Source: Sphingomonas sp. CL5.1 | GTDB taxonomy: Bacteria > Pseudomonadota > Alphaproteobacteria > Sphingomonadales > Sphingomonadaceae | Length of the DNA stretch: 64,000 nt | Assembly: GCF_013344685.1 (NCBI RefSeq) | Contig: NZ_CP050137.1 | Coordinates: 3,217,001-3,281,000, forward strand | Direction of reading: 5' to 3' | In this document: piece after piece, positions 42,624 to 54,341 of the stretch | Numbering within the stretch: the stretch's first letter is position 1 | Layout: every line of letters begins with the position of its first letter | Notes under the pieces: generated by a model | The model's input: only the letters and a program-made list of their open reading frames with translations | Databases searched by the model: none | What the model was told of the DNA's origin: nothing | Made by a program: the position numbers and the translations under genes

Positions 42624-42998
42624 ATGCAGTCATCGAAGGGGGAAGCGACGCTCGCGCTGGCGCACGCCGATATCGCGGGCACGCTGAAGGTGGAGAGTCG
42701 CGACGGCGACAGGCTGGGCAGCGTCGCCGCGTTCATGGTCCACAAGCGCATCGGGCGGGTGACCCATGCGGTGCTCAGCCTCGGCGGGTTCCTGGGCATG
42801 GGCAAGAGCTTCTACGCGCTGCCGTTCGCGCTGCTGCAATTCGATCCGGTTCGCGACGTCTATGTCGTGACGATCGACCGCCGGATGCTGGAGGGCGGCC
42901 CGAGCTGGGCGAGCAACGCGCCGGTGTTCGACCAGGCCTATGCCGATCGCGTCGCGGGCTATTACGGGGTAGCGCAGGAAGACCTGACGCTGGGTTGA
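42624..42998 (+). CDS. PRC-barrel domain protein
   Basis: A 124-aa PRC-barrel protein (about 15-90: DIAGTLKVESRDGDRLGSVAAFMVHKRIGRVTHAVLSLGGFLGMGKSFYALPFALLQFD). Such small proteins are typical stress-induced genes in alphaproteobacteria; molecular role unknown. The ATG at 42624 with ggaaggga upstream is preferred to 42606, which would lie at or before the expected transcription start of the EcfG-like promoter. A 44-aa acidic gene follows 12 bp later. Confidence 0.82.
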   Translation: MQSSKGEATLALAHADIAGTLKVESRDGDRLGSVAAFMVHKRIGRVTHAVLSLGGFLGMGKSFYALPFALLQFDPVRDVYVVTIDRRMLEGGPSWASNAPVFDQAYADRVAGYYGVAQEDLTLG

Positions 42999-43010
42999 GA
43001 AGGACGATCG

Positions 43011-43145
43011 ATGGACGAAAAGAAGAAAGAGAATCTCGTTGAGGAGACGCTGGACGAGGTGTTCACCGATCCCGATTCGGTGAAGAACCACCAGTCGAAA
43101 ACACCCCCGCAGACGATCGAAGCGGAGGATGACGACGAGGATTGA
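43011..43145 (+). CDS. 44-aa acidic protein
   Basis: A 44-aa highly charged protein (MDEKKKENLVEETLDEVFTD start, EAEDDDED end) without membrane segment or Cys. agaagga precedes the ATG. It is 12 bp after the PRC-barrel gene and probably co-transcribed under the same stress promoter. Function unknown. Confidence 0.65.
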   Translation: MDEKKKENLVEETLDEVFTDPDSVKNHQSKTPPQTIEAEDDDED

Positions 43146-43166
43146 AGGTATTGGGCGGCGGGGGCG

Positions 43167-45356
<2,190 letters not shown>

Positions 45357-45383
45357 GTTCCCTATATGGACCCGGCGACCCGT

Positions 45384-46202
45384 TCAGAAAAGGCCGAGCG
45401 CGGCGACTTCCTCCTCGCTCAGGTCGATTCCGAACATCAGGCTCATGCGGATGCGATAGACACGCGGATCGGTGATCTCGCCGCTCGTCTCGCCCTCGCT
45501 CGAGATGCGGCGATAGGTGCGGTCGACCAGGGTCGCGAAGCCCAGGGGCAGCACGATCGAGGCGATGGTGATCTGGGTGAAGCGGCTCTCCGGCGCGACG
45601 GACGCCCAGAGATTGCCCATGCCGATGTCGTTCTCGTACACCTGCCGCAGGTCGAAGCTGTATTGCGGCTGCCAGCCGGGGCCGATGCCCGAGGCGACGG
45701 TGGTGGCCGGCACGCCTTCGCGCAGCAGCATCCAGCCGAACTCCTCGTTCCGCTCCAGCCGGTGCCGCGTGCCGTCGGGTGCCTCGGTCTCCGCGCCGTC
45801 CGCCAGCGGCATGACGGGCGCGAAGCTGCCGCCGAAACCGGCGTCGGCGATCCAGTCCTCGCCGTCGATCGTGACGAGCGTCAGCGCATGGGTGAGCGGC
45901 TGCGGCTCGGTCATCCCCAGCCACACCCGCGCGAGCAAGGGCCGCGCCTCGAACCCCAGCGCGGTCAGCGCGTCGCCGAGCAGGCGGTTCTGCTCGAAGC
46001 AATAGCCGCCGCGCCGCCGCCTCACGAGCTTGTCGAACACCGATGCCGAATCGACCGCGACGCCGCGCCCCAGCCGCACGTCGAGATTCTCGAACGGGAT
46101 GGCGAGGCGGTGGGCGCGCTGCACCGTCGCCAGCCCCGCGACATCGGGAGCGGGCGCTTCGGGCAGGTCGATACGGGCGAGATAGACGGGAAGATCGAAC
46201 AT
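45384..46202 (-). CDS. nat: Arylamine N-acetyltransferase
   Basis: A 272-aa NAT that moves acetyl from acetyl-CoA to arylamines or hydrazines. The catalytic triad is Cys68 (RRGGYCFEQN), His105 (LTHALTLV) and Asp120 (WIADAGFGG), with spacing as in enteric NATs. FENLDVRLGR is a family block. The ATG at 46202 was chosen; the longer frame would overlap the upstream gene. 27 bp separate its stop from the uvrB start. Confidence 0.92.
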   Translation of the reverse strand: MFDLPVYLARIDLPEAPAPDVAGLATVQRAHRLAIPFENLDVRLGRGVAVDSASVFDKLVRRRRGGYCFEQNRLLGDALTALGFEARPLLARVWLGMTEPQPLTHALTLVTIDGEDWIADAGFGGSFAPVMPLADGAETEAPDGTRHRLERNEEFGWMLLREGVPATTVASGIGPGWQPQYSFDLRQVYENDIGMGNLWASVAPESRFTQITIASIVLPLGFATLVDRTYRRISSEGETSGEITDPRVYRIRMSLMFGIDLSEEEVAALGLF

Positions 46203-46249
46203 CGCGTGCTTATAGGGCGGCCGCGCCGGAAACACATAATCCGATCGGC

Positions 46250-47329
46250 TCAGCGCCCCCGCCACGCCAGCCTGACGAGCGGCGCGAGCGCTGCGGGCAG
46301 GCCGGGGCGCAGCAGCAGCCAGTCGCGGATCATCGGCCCCGGCGTCGCGCCGATCACGCCCTTGTAGCCGCTGTCGCCGGCGCCCCAGTCGACCTTGCGC
46401 GTGCCGCCCGCCAGCGCATCCACGAGGTTGCGGTAATAGAGCAACTTGCCCGGTGAGTGCTTCGCGTAGGCCGGGTCGTAGCTGTTGGCGATCGCATAGC
46501 GCAGGCCGCCGACGTCGAGGTCGAAGGAGAAGGCCGCCGGCCGGCCGCCCACCGACAGCAACGCGCCACGCATCATGCCGGCGAGCGCCTCGTCCTCGGC
46601 CAGCGCGCGCCAGAAGGCGCCGTGGCCGCTATCGGTGAACTTGGCGTCGCGGCCGTCGGTGCGCGCGCTGATCCAGCTCGCCCGCTCGATCGCCGCGAGC
46701 GTGTCGAAGGCGGCGGGCCAGTCCGCCGCCGAAAGGAAGCGCCAGTCGAGCGCGCCATGCGCCGCGAGGTGCCGCTCGTGGTTGCGGTTCTTGCGCAGCG
46801 TCGAGTTGCGCGGCCAGTCGCCCGCCGCGCGCAGCCCGGCCATGTCGAGCAGGAAGCCTTGCGCGATGGTCCGCTCCACCACCGCCCAGCCGCGCGCCCG
46901 CGCCGCCTCGACCAATGGGGCGGCGGCCGGATCGTCCTGATAGACCGGGCCGATGCGCAAGGCGTTGACCTGTCGCGCCAGCACCGCGAGCGCGGCCTCC
47001 AGCACCTCGAACCCGGCGCTTTCGGCGACCGGGAAGCTGCGGAAGGGCCAATAGCAGCCCGGCACCGCCGCGACGCGCAGCCATGCCGGCCCGATCGCGA
47101 CCATCGGCAGCGCCAGCACCGGCACATCCTCCGCGCTGACCAGCAACGTCCGCGCCTCGCCGCCATAAGCGCGCAACGCGCCGGCGAACCATTGGTGACG
47201 CAGGAAACGATGCGTCGGCGCGGCCGCGTCCGCCACCAGATCGAGCGCGGCGGCGAGGCCGTCGACGGTCTCGGCGCGCAGGAGGCGGGGCAGGCGGACG
47301 AACTGGTCGAGCGGCATCGGCTTGGTCAT
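46250..47329 (-). CDS. GNAT-family (BioF2/CelD-like, FemAB-fold) acetyltransferase
   Basis: A 359-aa protein whose C-terminal half fits the Acetyltransf_6 group: STLRKNRNHERHL, ISARTDGRDAKFTD, LSVGGRPAAFSFDLDVGGLRYAIANSYDPAYAKHSPGKLLYYRNLVDAL and DWGAGDSGYKGVIG. Members act on exopolysaccharide, lipid or peptidoglycan precursors; the acceptor here is unknown. Start at 47329 chosen as the first reasonable ATG; upstream in-frame sequence is a shadow of the divergent gene. Confidence 0.8.
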   Translation of the reverse strand: MTKPMPLDQFVRLPRLLRAETVDGLAAALDLVADAAAPTHRFLRHQWFAGALRAYGGEARTLLVSAEDVPVLALPMVAIGPAWLRVAAVPGCYWPFRSFPVAESAGFEVLEAALAVLARQVNALRIGPVYQDDPAAAPLVEAARARGWAVVERTIAQGFLLDMAGLRAAGDWPRNSTLRKNRNHERHLAAHGALDWRFLSAADWPAAFDTLAAIERASWISARTDGRDAKFTDSGHGAFWRALAEDEALAGMMRGALLSVGGRPAAFSFDLDVGGLRYAIANSYDPAYAKHSPGKLLYYRNLVDALAGGTRKVDWGAGDSGYKGVIGATPGPMIRDWLLLRPGLPAALAPLVRLAWRGR

Positions 47330-47411
47330 CTCGGCGAATCGGTCTAGGACGCCACGGTTACCAGCCCGTTGCCGCTTGCCTCCATTCGGCGTCGCGGGCA
47401 TCCTGTTCGCG

Positions 47412-47864
47412 GTGCTGCAATATTCCCCCGCCGTTTCGACGATCGCGCAGACGATCCAGCTTTCGCTCAGCCCGGTGTTCATGCTCGCCGGGATCGGCGC
47501 GCTGCTCAACGTGCTGACCGGGCGGCTGGGGCGCGTCATCGACCGCGCCCGCGTGCTGGAGGCGCTGCACCCGCGCTCGCACGGACCGGAGCATGATCGC
47601 CATGTGTGGGAGCTGCGGCTGCTCGACCGGCGCATCGTCATCATCAACCGCGCGCTGTATCTCGCCGTCTCGTCCGCCGTGATGACCTGCTCGGTGGTCG
47701 CGCTGCTGTTCATCGCGGAGCTTGCCGGGCTGCGCATCGGGCAGTTGGTGGCGACCGCCTTCGTCCTGTCGATGGTGCTGCTGATCGCGGCGCTGGTGTC
47801 CTTCCTCGTCGAGGTGCGCATGTCGCTCCGCGCGGTGGAGGTGCGGGAAGAATTGTTGCAATAG
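47412..47864 (+). CDS. DUF2721 membrane protein
   Basis: A protein of about 150 aa with three membrane helices and the DUF2721 signature IQLSLSPVFMLAGIGALLNVLTGRLGRVIDRARVLE. Function unknown; possibly an ion-channel-like small membrane protein. The start is uncertain: GTG 47412 is listed, TTG 47376 and ATG 47322 are in frame, and none has a good ribosome-binding site; 47322 would overlap the divergent GNAT gene. Confidence 0.75.
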   Translation: MLQYSPAVSTIAQTIQLSLSPVFMLAGIGALLNVLTGRLGRVIDRARVLEALHPRSHGPEHDRHVWELRLLDRRIVIINRALYLAVSSAVMTCSVVALLFIAELAGLRIGQLVATAFVLSMVLLIAALVSFLVEVRMSLRAVEVREELLQ

Positions 47865-47921
47865 CTGGCGCTTGGAGCAGGACGCCCCTATCTCTGCGCG
47901 ACTTTTCCGGGGAGCCTGCTC

Positions 47922-49097
47922 TTGGCGTTAGTCCTGAAGATCGCCGGCGCGGTGATCCTGTTTTCCGTCATCGCCCTGTGCCTCGCGATCACGATCGTCC
48001 CGCGCTTTCTCGATCGCATCTATTATGAGGGGCCGGCGAGCGACCATTTCGACGGCGCGCGCTTCTTCAACCCCGGCGGCGATGACGACACGTTCCGGAT
48101 GCCGACCGGCAGCGGCAGCCGCGCCGGCTTCTTCTGGCGCTACCTGACCGGCAGCGACGGGCGCCCGCCATGGCCCGCCAGCGTGCCGGTGACGCAGGGC
48201 AAGCCCGAGCCGCGCGTGGAAGGCGAGCGGATGGTCGCCACCTGGATCGGTCATGCGACCGTCCTGATCCAGACGCAGGGGCTGAACATCCTGACCGATC
48301 CGATCTGGTCCGAGCGCACCGGGCCGTTCGTGTTCGGGCCGAAGCGCGTCACCGCGCCGGGCGTGGCGTTCGAGGACCTGCCGAAGATCGACCTGATCCT
48401 CGTCAGCCACAACCATTATGACCATCTCGACAAGCCGACCCTCAAGCGCCTGTGGGAGCGCGATCATCCGACGATCGTCACCTCGCTGGGCAACGACACG
48501 GTGATCGATTCGGTCGGCGCGAAGGCCACCGCGCTCGATTGGGGGCAGAAGCTGGCGATCCGCCCCGGCGTGGAGGTGATCGTCGCGCGCAACCATCATT
48601 GGGGCAGCCGCTGGTTCACCGATCGCAATCGCGCGCTGTGGTCGGCCTTCGTCGTGAAGCTGCCGTCTGGCGGCAACATCTTCTTCGCGGGCGATACCGG
48701 ATTCGGCGACGGCAAATGGCCGGCGGAGGCCGCCGCGCTCGGGCCGATCCGGCTGGCGATGATCCCGATCGGCGCGTTCCGCTTCGTTCCCGGCCAGATG
48801 GATTCGGGCAGCCATATCGGTCCGGCCAACGCCGTGCGCGTGTTCGACCGGCTCGGCGCGGGTCACGCCATCCCGATCCACTGGGGCACCTATCGGCTGA
48901 GCTACGAGGCGCGCGACACGCCGCCGACGATGCTCACCACGCTGATGCGCTGCACCGGTGGCGACGTGGAACGCTTCGCGCCCGCGACGGTGGGCAAGCC
49001 GACCGAGATCGCGCCGTGGTCGGCGCCGGCGAAACGGCCGGACGAATCGCTGATCGACGCCTGCCTCAAGCGGCCCGAGATCGCCGCGCTGGACTAA
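47922..49097 (+). CDS. NAPE-PLD-like metallo-beta-lactamase-fold hydrolase
   Basis: A 391-aa protein with an N-terminal membrane anchor (about 4-26) and an MBL domain. The metal motif is SHNHYDHLD (HxHxDH), with WIGHATVLIQTQGLNILTDPIW before it and FAGDTGFGDG and IPIHWGTY later. It resembles N-acylphosphatidylethanolamine phospholipase D and UlaG-like proteins; a lipid phosphodiester substrate is plausible. The TTG start at 47922 is supported by ggggag seven bases upstream. Confidence 0.85.
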   Translation: MALVLKIAGAVILFSVIALCLAITIVPRFLDRIYYEGPASDHFDGARFFNPGGDDDTFRMPTGSGSRAGFFWRYLTGSDGRPPWPASVPVTQGKPEPRVEGERMVATWIGHATVLIQTQGLNILTDPIWSERTGPFVFGPKRVTAPGVAFEDLPKIDLILVSHNHYDHLDKPTLKRLWERDHPTIVTSLGNDTVIDSVGAKATALDWGQKLAIRPGVEVIVARNHHWGSRWFTDRNRALWSAFVVKLPSGGNIFFAGDTGFGDGKWPAEAAALGPIRLAMIPIGAFRFVPGQMDSGSHIGPANAVRVFDRLGAGHAIPIHWGTYRLSYEARDTPPTMLTTLMRCTGGDVERFAPATVGKPTEIAPWSAPAKRPDESLIDACLKRPEIAALD

Positions 49098-49777
49098 CCG
49101 GCGCGGCGATAGGTGAAATACCAGACCTCATGCCCCTGCCGGCGGGCCTTGCGCTCATAACGCGTCTCCGGCCAGTCGGCGGGGCGGGTGAGGAAATCCT
49201 GCGGGCCGCGCGCGGTCCATTGGAAATCGCGGCGCTGGTTCATGACCATCATTGCCCAGCGGCAATAAGTGGGATCGTCGGTGCCGAGGCGGAACTCGCA
49301 GCCGGGCTTCAGTTTCGCCGCGATCAGGTCGAGCGGGCCGTGGTTGACCATCCGCCGCTTGGCATGGCGCGCCTTGGGCCATGGATCGGGGTGGAGCAGG
49401 TAGACGCGGGTGAGGCTGGCGTCGGGCAGCCGCTCCACCACCTCCAGCGCGTCGCCCATGTGGATGCGGACATTCTCCAGCCCGCGATCGCGGACATGGC
49501 CGAGCGCGCCGACCACGCCGTTGAGGAACGGCTCGCAACCGATGAAGCCGGTGCCCGGCGCCGCCTCCGCCTGCCCGGCGAGATGCTCGCCCGCGCCGAA
49601 GCCGATCTCCAGTTGCAGCGGGCGATCGTCGCCGAACAACGCCTGCGCTGTCAGCGCGCCGGTTTCGGGGACGGCGAGGCGGGGCAGCAGTTCCTCGACC
49701 AGCGCGGCTTGCCCGGCGCGCAGCGCATGGCCCTGTCGCCGGCCGTAGAGGCGGCGGATCGTCGTCGGATCGTTCAT
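49094..49777 (-). CDS. trmB: tRNA (guanine46-N7)-methyltransferase TrmB
   Basis: A 227-aa SAM enzyme that makes m7G46 in tRNA variable loops. LQLEIGFGAGEHLAGQA is the SAM motif, TGFIGCEPFLNGVVGAL and the signature YLLHPDPWPKARHAKRRMV follow. Its stop overlaps the MBL gene stop by 4 bp. In many alphaproteobacteria trmB follows metK, but here a 254-aa gene of opposite orientation intervenes. Confidence 0.95.
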   Translation of the reverse strand: MNDPTTIRRLYGRRQGHALRAGQAALVEELLPRLAVPETGALTAQALFGDDRPLQLEIGFGAGEHLAGQAEAAPGTGFIGCEPFLNGVVGALGHVRDRGLENVRIHMGDALEVVERLPDASLTRVYLLHPDPWPKARHAKRRMVNHGPLDLIAAKLKPGCEFRLGTDDPTYCRWAMMVMNQRRDFQWTARGPQDFLTRPADWPETRYERKARRQGHEVWYFTYRRAG

Positions 49778-49875
49778 GGCGAGGCCGGGTAGAGGCGTGG
49801 CGTGACAAGGGCAATGCCGCGTTCATCGACGCGCACCTAAACACGCGCGCGGACGAAGGATCGCAGGAGAAGAAA

Positions 49876-50640
49876 ATGCGTTGGGCCTGGGTGTTGGCGG
49901 CAACCGCACTGGCGCTTCCGGTGGCTGGCGGCGCGCAGCTTGCCTCGGAAAAGTCGATATCGTTCGTGAAGCGCGACGGACGCTGGTCGCCGGTGCCGCT
50001 GATCTGCGACGCGACCAACCGCGACCGCGTGCTGGTGCTCGGCGCGCCGGGGCCGGACCGGCAGATGGACCTCATCAGCTTCGCCAAGCCGGACCTCACC
50101 GCGCGGCGCATCGCGGTGCGGCTCGGCGCGGGCGATCCGGGGGCGGGGCAGATCTATTATCCGCTATTCAATCTCGTCGGACGCCAGGTCGGCAACGTCC
50201 ATGCGATCAACCCCGGCATGGTCGAGCCGGGCGCGACGACGCCGACCGTCACCTCGATCACGCTGGGGCGGGAAACCACCAACTGCCGCTTCGCCGCGCA
50301 GACCCGCGTGCTGGGCATCACCGGGCGGCGCTCGATCCAGATCGTGCGGACGGAGCGCAACGGCTATCGCTACACGAGCTATAATTTCGACAGCGACCTG
50401 CCGGAGGTGACGCAGCCGTGGGGCGGGCAGGATACGCGCGCCTCGCTCACCATCGATGGCGGGCGGCTGGTCGACCGGAGCGGCGGGCGGCGCATCTATG
50501 AATTCGCCAATCGCGGCTTCGTCTATCGCGTGATGGTGTCGGTCGAGCCGGGCCACGCCGGCGGCGGCGTCGAGGTGACGCAAAATGGCCGCACGGTGCT
50601 GCGCGAGGCGTTCGGGGCCTATACGGCGGCGTTGCAGTAA
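49876..50640 (+). CDS. Exported protein of unknown function
   Basis: A 254-aa protein with a signal peptide (MRWAWVLAATALALPVAGGA). The mature part contains only two Cys (LICDATNRD and TTNCRFAA) and a mixed beta-rich sequence with repeated Gly/Asp turns; no catalytic motif, membrane segment or known repeat is seen. A gcaggag site precedes the ATG. It stands between trmB and metK on the opposite strand. Confidence 0.72.
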   Translation: MRWAWVLAATALALPVAGGAQLASEKSISFVKRDGRWSPVPLICDATNRDRVLVLGAPGPDRQMDLISFAKPDLTARRIAVRLGAGDPGAGQIYYPLFNLVGRQVGNVHAINPGMVEPGATTPTVTSITLGRETTNCRFAAQTRVLGITGRRSIQIVRTERNGYRYTSYNFDSDLPEVTQPWGGQDTRASLTIDGGRLVDRSGGRRIYEFANRGFVYRVMVSVEPGHAGGGVEVTQNGRTVLREAFGAYTAALQ

Positions 50641-50648
50641 GAAGGCAA

Positions 50649-50671
50649 GGGCGCCCCGCGAAAGGGCGCCC
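50649..50671. terminator. Hairpin between convergent genes (unknown gene and metK)
   Basis: Perfect 8-bp arms gggcgccc (50649-50656) and gggcgccc (50664-50671) with a seven-base loop lie 8 bp after one stop and 12 bp after the other. No T tract is present on either side, so termination strength is doubtful. Confidence 0.5.
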
Positions 50672-50683
50672 GAGCGGTAGGCC

Positions 50684-51889
<1,206 letters not shown>

Positions 51890-51911
51890 GATCGCTCCAA
51901 TTAACTTAACG

Positions 51912-51931
51912 ATATAAAGATAGCTTTATAT
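51912..51931. promoter_or_regulatory. Palindromic operator upstream of metK
   Basis: Perfect eight-base arms atataaag and ctttatat flank four bases, in a strikingly AT-rich spot between lnt and metK. The form resembles binding sites of the ArsR-type SAH/SAM-responsive regulators (SahR/SamR) that control metK in alphaproteobacteria. The gap is too short for a full SAM riboswitch. No regulator gene is seen in the window. Confidence 0.6.
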
Positions 51932-51936
51932 GCGCC

Positions 51937-53481
51937 CTAGCGACGGCGGCGGCGGAAGGCAACCGCCGTACCGGCCAGCAGCAGCGCGATCGCCAGCGCC
52001 GCCCAGTTGCCGACGCGGGAGAACAGGGTGGGCGGCGCGGGGGGGGGAATCGCCACCTCGATCGCGCCAGCCTTCTCATGCGGCACGTTGGCGATCAGGC
52101 GGCCGTCGGCGGCGATCACGGCGGAGATGCCGTTGGGAGTCGCACGGACGATCGGCAATCCTTCCTCGATCGCCCGCATCCGCGCCTGCGCCAGATGTTG
52201 CGGCGGCCCCCATTTGCCGAACCACGCATCGTTCGACGGGTTGAACAGCAGGCGCGGGCGGTGCGCGCGGTCGATCACCTGCCCGGAGAAGATGATCTCA
52301 TAGCAGATCTGCACCCCGATCGCGCCGAAGCCGGGGAGGGTGAGGTCGCGCGGCCCCGGCCCGTCGGCGAAGTCCATGTCCCCCGGCACCAGCCGCGCGA
52401 GGCCGAGCGGCTTCAGCAGCCACGGCATCGGGAGATATTCGCCATATGGTACGAGATGCGCCTTGTCGTAGCGCCCCACGATCCGCGCGGACGGGTCGAT
52501 CGCGAACACCGAATTGGTCGCGGTGGTGACATTGCCGTTGCGGTCGAATTGCAGCGCGGTGCCGCCGGTCAGCAGCATGTCCCCCGGCCCGAGCAGCGCG
52601 GCCATGCGGCGGCGTATATAATAAGGGCTGGACTGGAAGCCGTAGGCGTAGGTGGGATAGCCGTCCTCGATGAAGTCGCGCACCACCCCCTCGGGCCATA
52701 GCAGCAGGCGGGGCGCGGTGCCGGGAGTGCCGGAAAGCGCCGAGAGCTTGCGGAGCAGCAACTCACCGTCGCTCTCGCCGCGCTGGTCCTGCGAGACGTT
52801 GGGCTGCACGACGACGAGGCGCGGGGCGGCGGCGCGCGGGGCTAGAGGAGCGGCGCGGTAGCTGAACGCCTGCGCGACGATCAACGCGGCCAGCGCGACG
52901 CCCGCCCCCATCCACGGCAACGGCCGGCGCGGCAGGAGCAGGAGCGCGCCCGCCAGCGCCACCGTCAGCCCCGACAGCGCATAGGTGCCGATCCACGCCG
53001 TCAGCGCCGCGACCGGCTGTACGGGCACCCAGATCACCCCGAGCGGGTCCCATGCATAGCCGGTGAACATCACGCTGCGCAGCCACTCGCTCGCGATCCA
53101 AGCCGCGCCGAAGCCGAGCACATAGCATGCGTTCGTCCGCGCCCCGCGCAGCCGCCATGCAAGGCCAGCCGCGAGCGCCGGATAGACCGCGAGATACAGC
53201 GCCAGCGCGACGGGCGCGGCATAGCCGAGCAGCGGCGGCATCTTGTCCTGGAAATCGAAGGCGTGCTGGAACCAGTTGTCGTTGATCGTGAAATGCCCGA
53301 CCCCGAACACCCAGCCGAGCCACAGCGCCTGCCTCGATGAAGCCGCGCGCCGGACCAGCCACATCCACGCCGCAACACACGCCAGCGTCAACGGCCACCA
53401 ATCCAGCGGCGCGAAGCCGCAGGCCGCGAGCGCGCCGAGCAGGAGGGCGATCGGGGCAGGGCGCCGGGCGAGGGAGATCAT
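51937..53481 (-). CDS. lnt: Apolipoprotein N-acyltransferase
   Basis: A 514-aa inner-membrane enzyme that adds the third acyl chain to lipoproteins. An N-terminal block of about six to seven membrane helices (1-190) precedes a nitrilase-like domain with the Glu in LLWPEGVV, Lys in RYDKAHLVPYGEY and Cys in VQICYEIIF. A final membrane helix near 490 ends in RRRRR-like residues. The ATG at 53481 gives the first helix. It is followed by metK. Confidence 0.95.
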   Translation of the reverse strand: MISLARRPAPIALLLGALAACGFAPLDWWPLTLACVAAWMWLVRRAASSRQALWLGWVFGVGHFTINDNWFQHAFDFQDKMPPLLGYAAPVALALYLAVYPALAAGLAWRLRGARTNACYVLGFGAAWIASEWLRSVMFTGYAWDPLGVIWVPVQPVAALTAWIGTYALSGLTVALAGALLLLPRRPLPWMGAGVALAALIVAQAFSYRAAPLAPRAAAPRLVVVQPNVSQDQRGESDGELLLRKLSALSGTPGTAPRLLLWPEGVVRDFIEDGYPTYAYGFQSSPYYIRRRMAALLGPGDMLLTGGTALQFDRNGNVTTATNSVFAIDPSARIVGRYDKAHLVPYGEYLPMPWLLKPLGLARLVPGDMDFADGPGPRDLTLPGFGAIGVQICYEIIFSGQVIDRAHRPRLLFNPSNDAWFGKWGPPQHLAQARMRAIEEGLPIVRATPNGISAVIAADGRLIANVPHEKAGAIEVAIPPPAPPTLFSRVGNWAALAIALLLAGTAVAFRRRRR

Positions 53482-53597
53482 CGTCAAACCTTCGTCGATG
53501 CGCGCTACATTGTCCCGCGCGGGCGGTTCATGCGGGAGGCGCGGGAAGGCTTCAAGTCCGGGGTGACGAATAATCGCGCCGGGTGTATGATCGAGGC

Positions 53598-54038
53598 ATG
53601 ACACTACGCCCGTTTCATCTCGCCTTTCCCGTCCACGATCTTGCCGCCACGCGCGCCTTCTACGGCGACGTGCTCGGCTGCCGCGAGGGGCGGTCGAGCG
53701 AGCGCTGGATCGATTTCGACTTCGGCGGCCATCAGATCGTCGCCCATCTCGACGATTCGCTGCGCGCACCGGAGGCGTCGAACCCGGTCGACGGGCATGA
53801 CGTGCCGGTGCCGCATTTCGGCGTCGTGCTGACGATGACGGACTGGCGCGCGCTTGCCGCGCGGCTGGAGGCGGCGGGCGTCGCGTTCGGCATCGCGCCG
53901 CATATCCGCTTCGCCGGCCAGCCCGGCGAGCAGGCGACGATGTTCTTTCGCGATCCTTCCGGCAACGCGCTGGAGTTCAAGGCGTTTGCCGATGACGCGA
54001 TGCTGTTCGCGACCGGCAGGGAGGAGATCGCAGCATGA
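53598..54038 (+). CDS. VOC-family (glyoxalase-fold) protein
   Basis: A 146-aa single vicinal-oxygen-chelate domain. Likely metal ligands are the His in [10 protein letters not shown], the His in PHFGVVLTM and the Glu in NALEFKAF. It has the family [11 protein letters not shown] pattern. Substrate unknown. The ATG at 53598 follows a tcgagg site. It overlaps the next gene by 4 bp, forming a pair inserted between lnt and corC. Confidence 0.85.
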   Translation: MTLRPFHLAFPVHDLAATRAFYGDVLGCREGRSSERWIDFDFGGHQIVAHLDDSLRAPEASNPVDGHDVPVPHFGVVLTMTDWRALAARLEAAGVAFGIAPHIRFAGQPGEQATMFFRDPSGNALEFKAFADDAMLFATGREEIAA

Positions 54039-54337
54039 CTGCCCCGATCGAAGTGGATGTGCCGCACCGGCTGGGCAAGACGGCGGCGCGGGAGCGTATC
54101 TCGAACGGCTTCGGCAAGCTCGCCGATTTCGTGCCCGGCGGCGCGATCACCGAGCATCGCTGGGAAGGCGACTCGCTGCACTTCACGGTGGAGGGGCTGG
54201 GGCAGCGCGTCTCGGCGCGGATGGACGTCAGCGACGCCAACGTCCATTGCACCTTCACGCTGCCCGCCTTCCTGTCGATGTTCTCCGACCGTATCCGCGC
54301 CAAGCTGGAGCGCGAGGCGCCGAAATTGCTCGAATAG
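54035..54337 (+). CDS. Polyhydroxyalkanoic acid system family protein
   Basis: A 100-aa protein of the PHA_gran_rgn type: [32 protein letters not shown] and a beta-rich second half [46 protein letters not shown]. These genes occur near PHA genes in other bacteria; no synthase or depolymerase is nearby here, so a link to granules is inference. It is coupled to the VOC gene (ATGA). Confidence 0.82.
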   Translation: MTAPIEVDVPHRLGKTAARERISNGFGKLADFVPGGAITEHRWEGDSLHFTVEGLGQRVSARMDVSDANVHCTFTLPAFLSMFSDRIRAKLEREAPKLLE

Positions 54338-54341
54338 GGGC

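Noticed and set aside
51890-51936. SAM riboswitch in front of metK
   Set aside because: The gap of 47 bp is too short for known SAM riboswitch classes and contains one simple palindrome instead.
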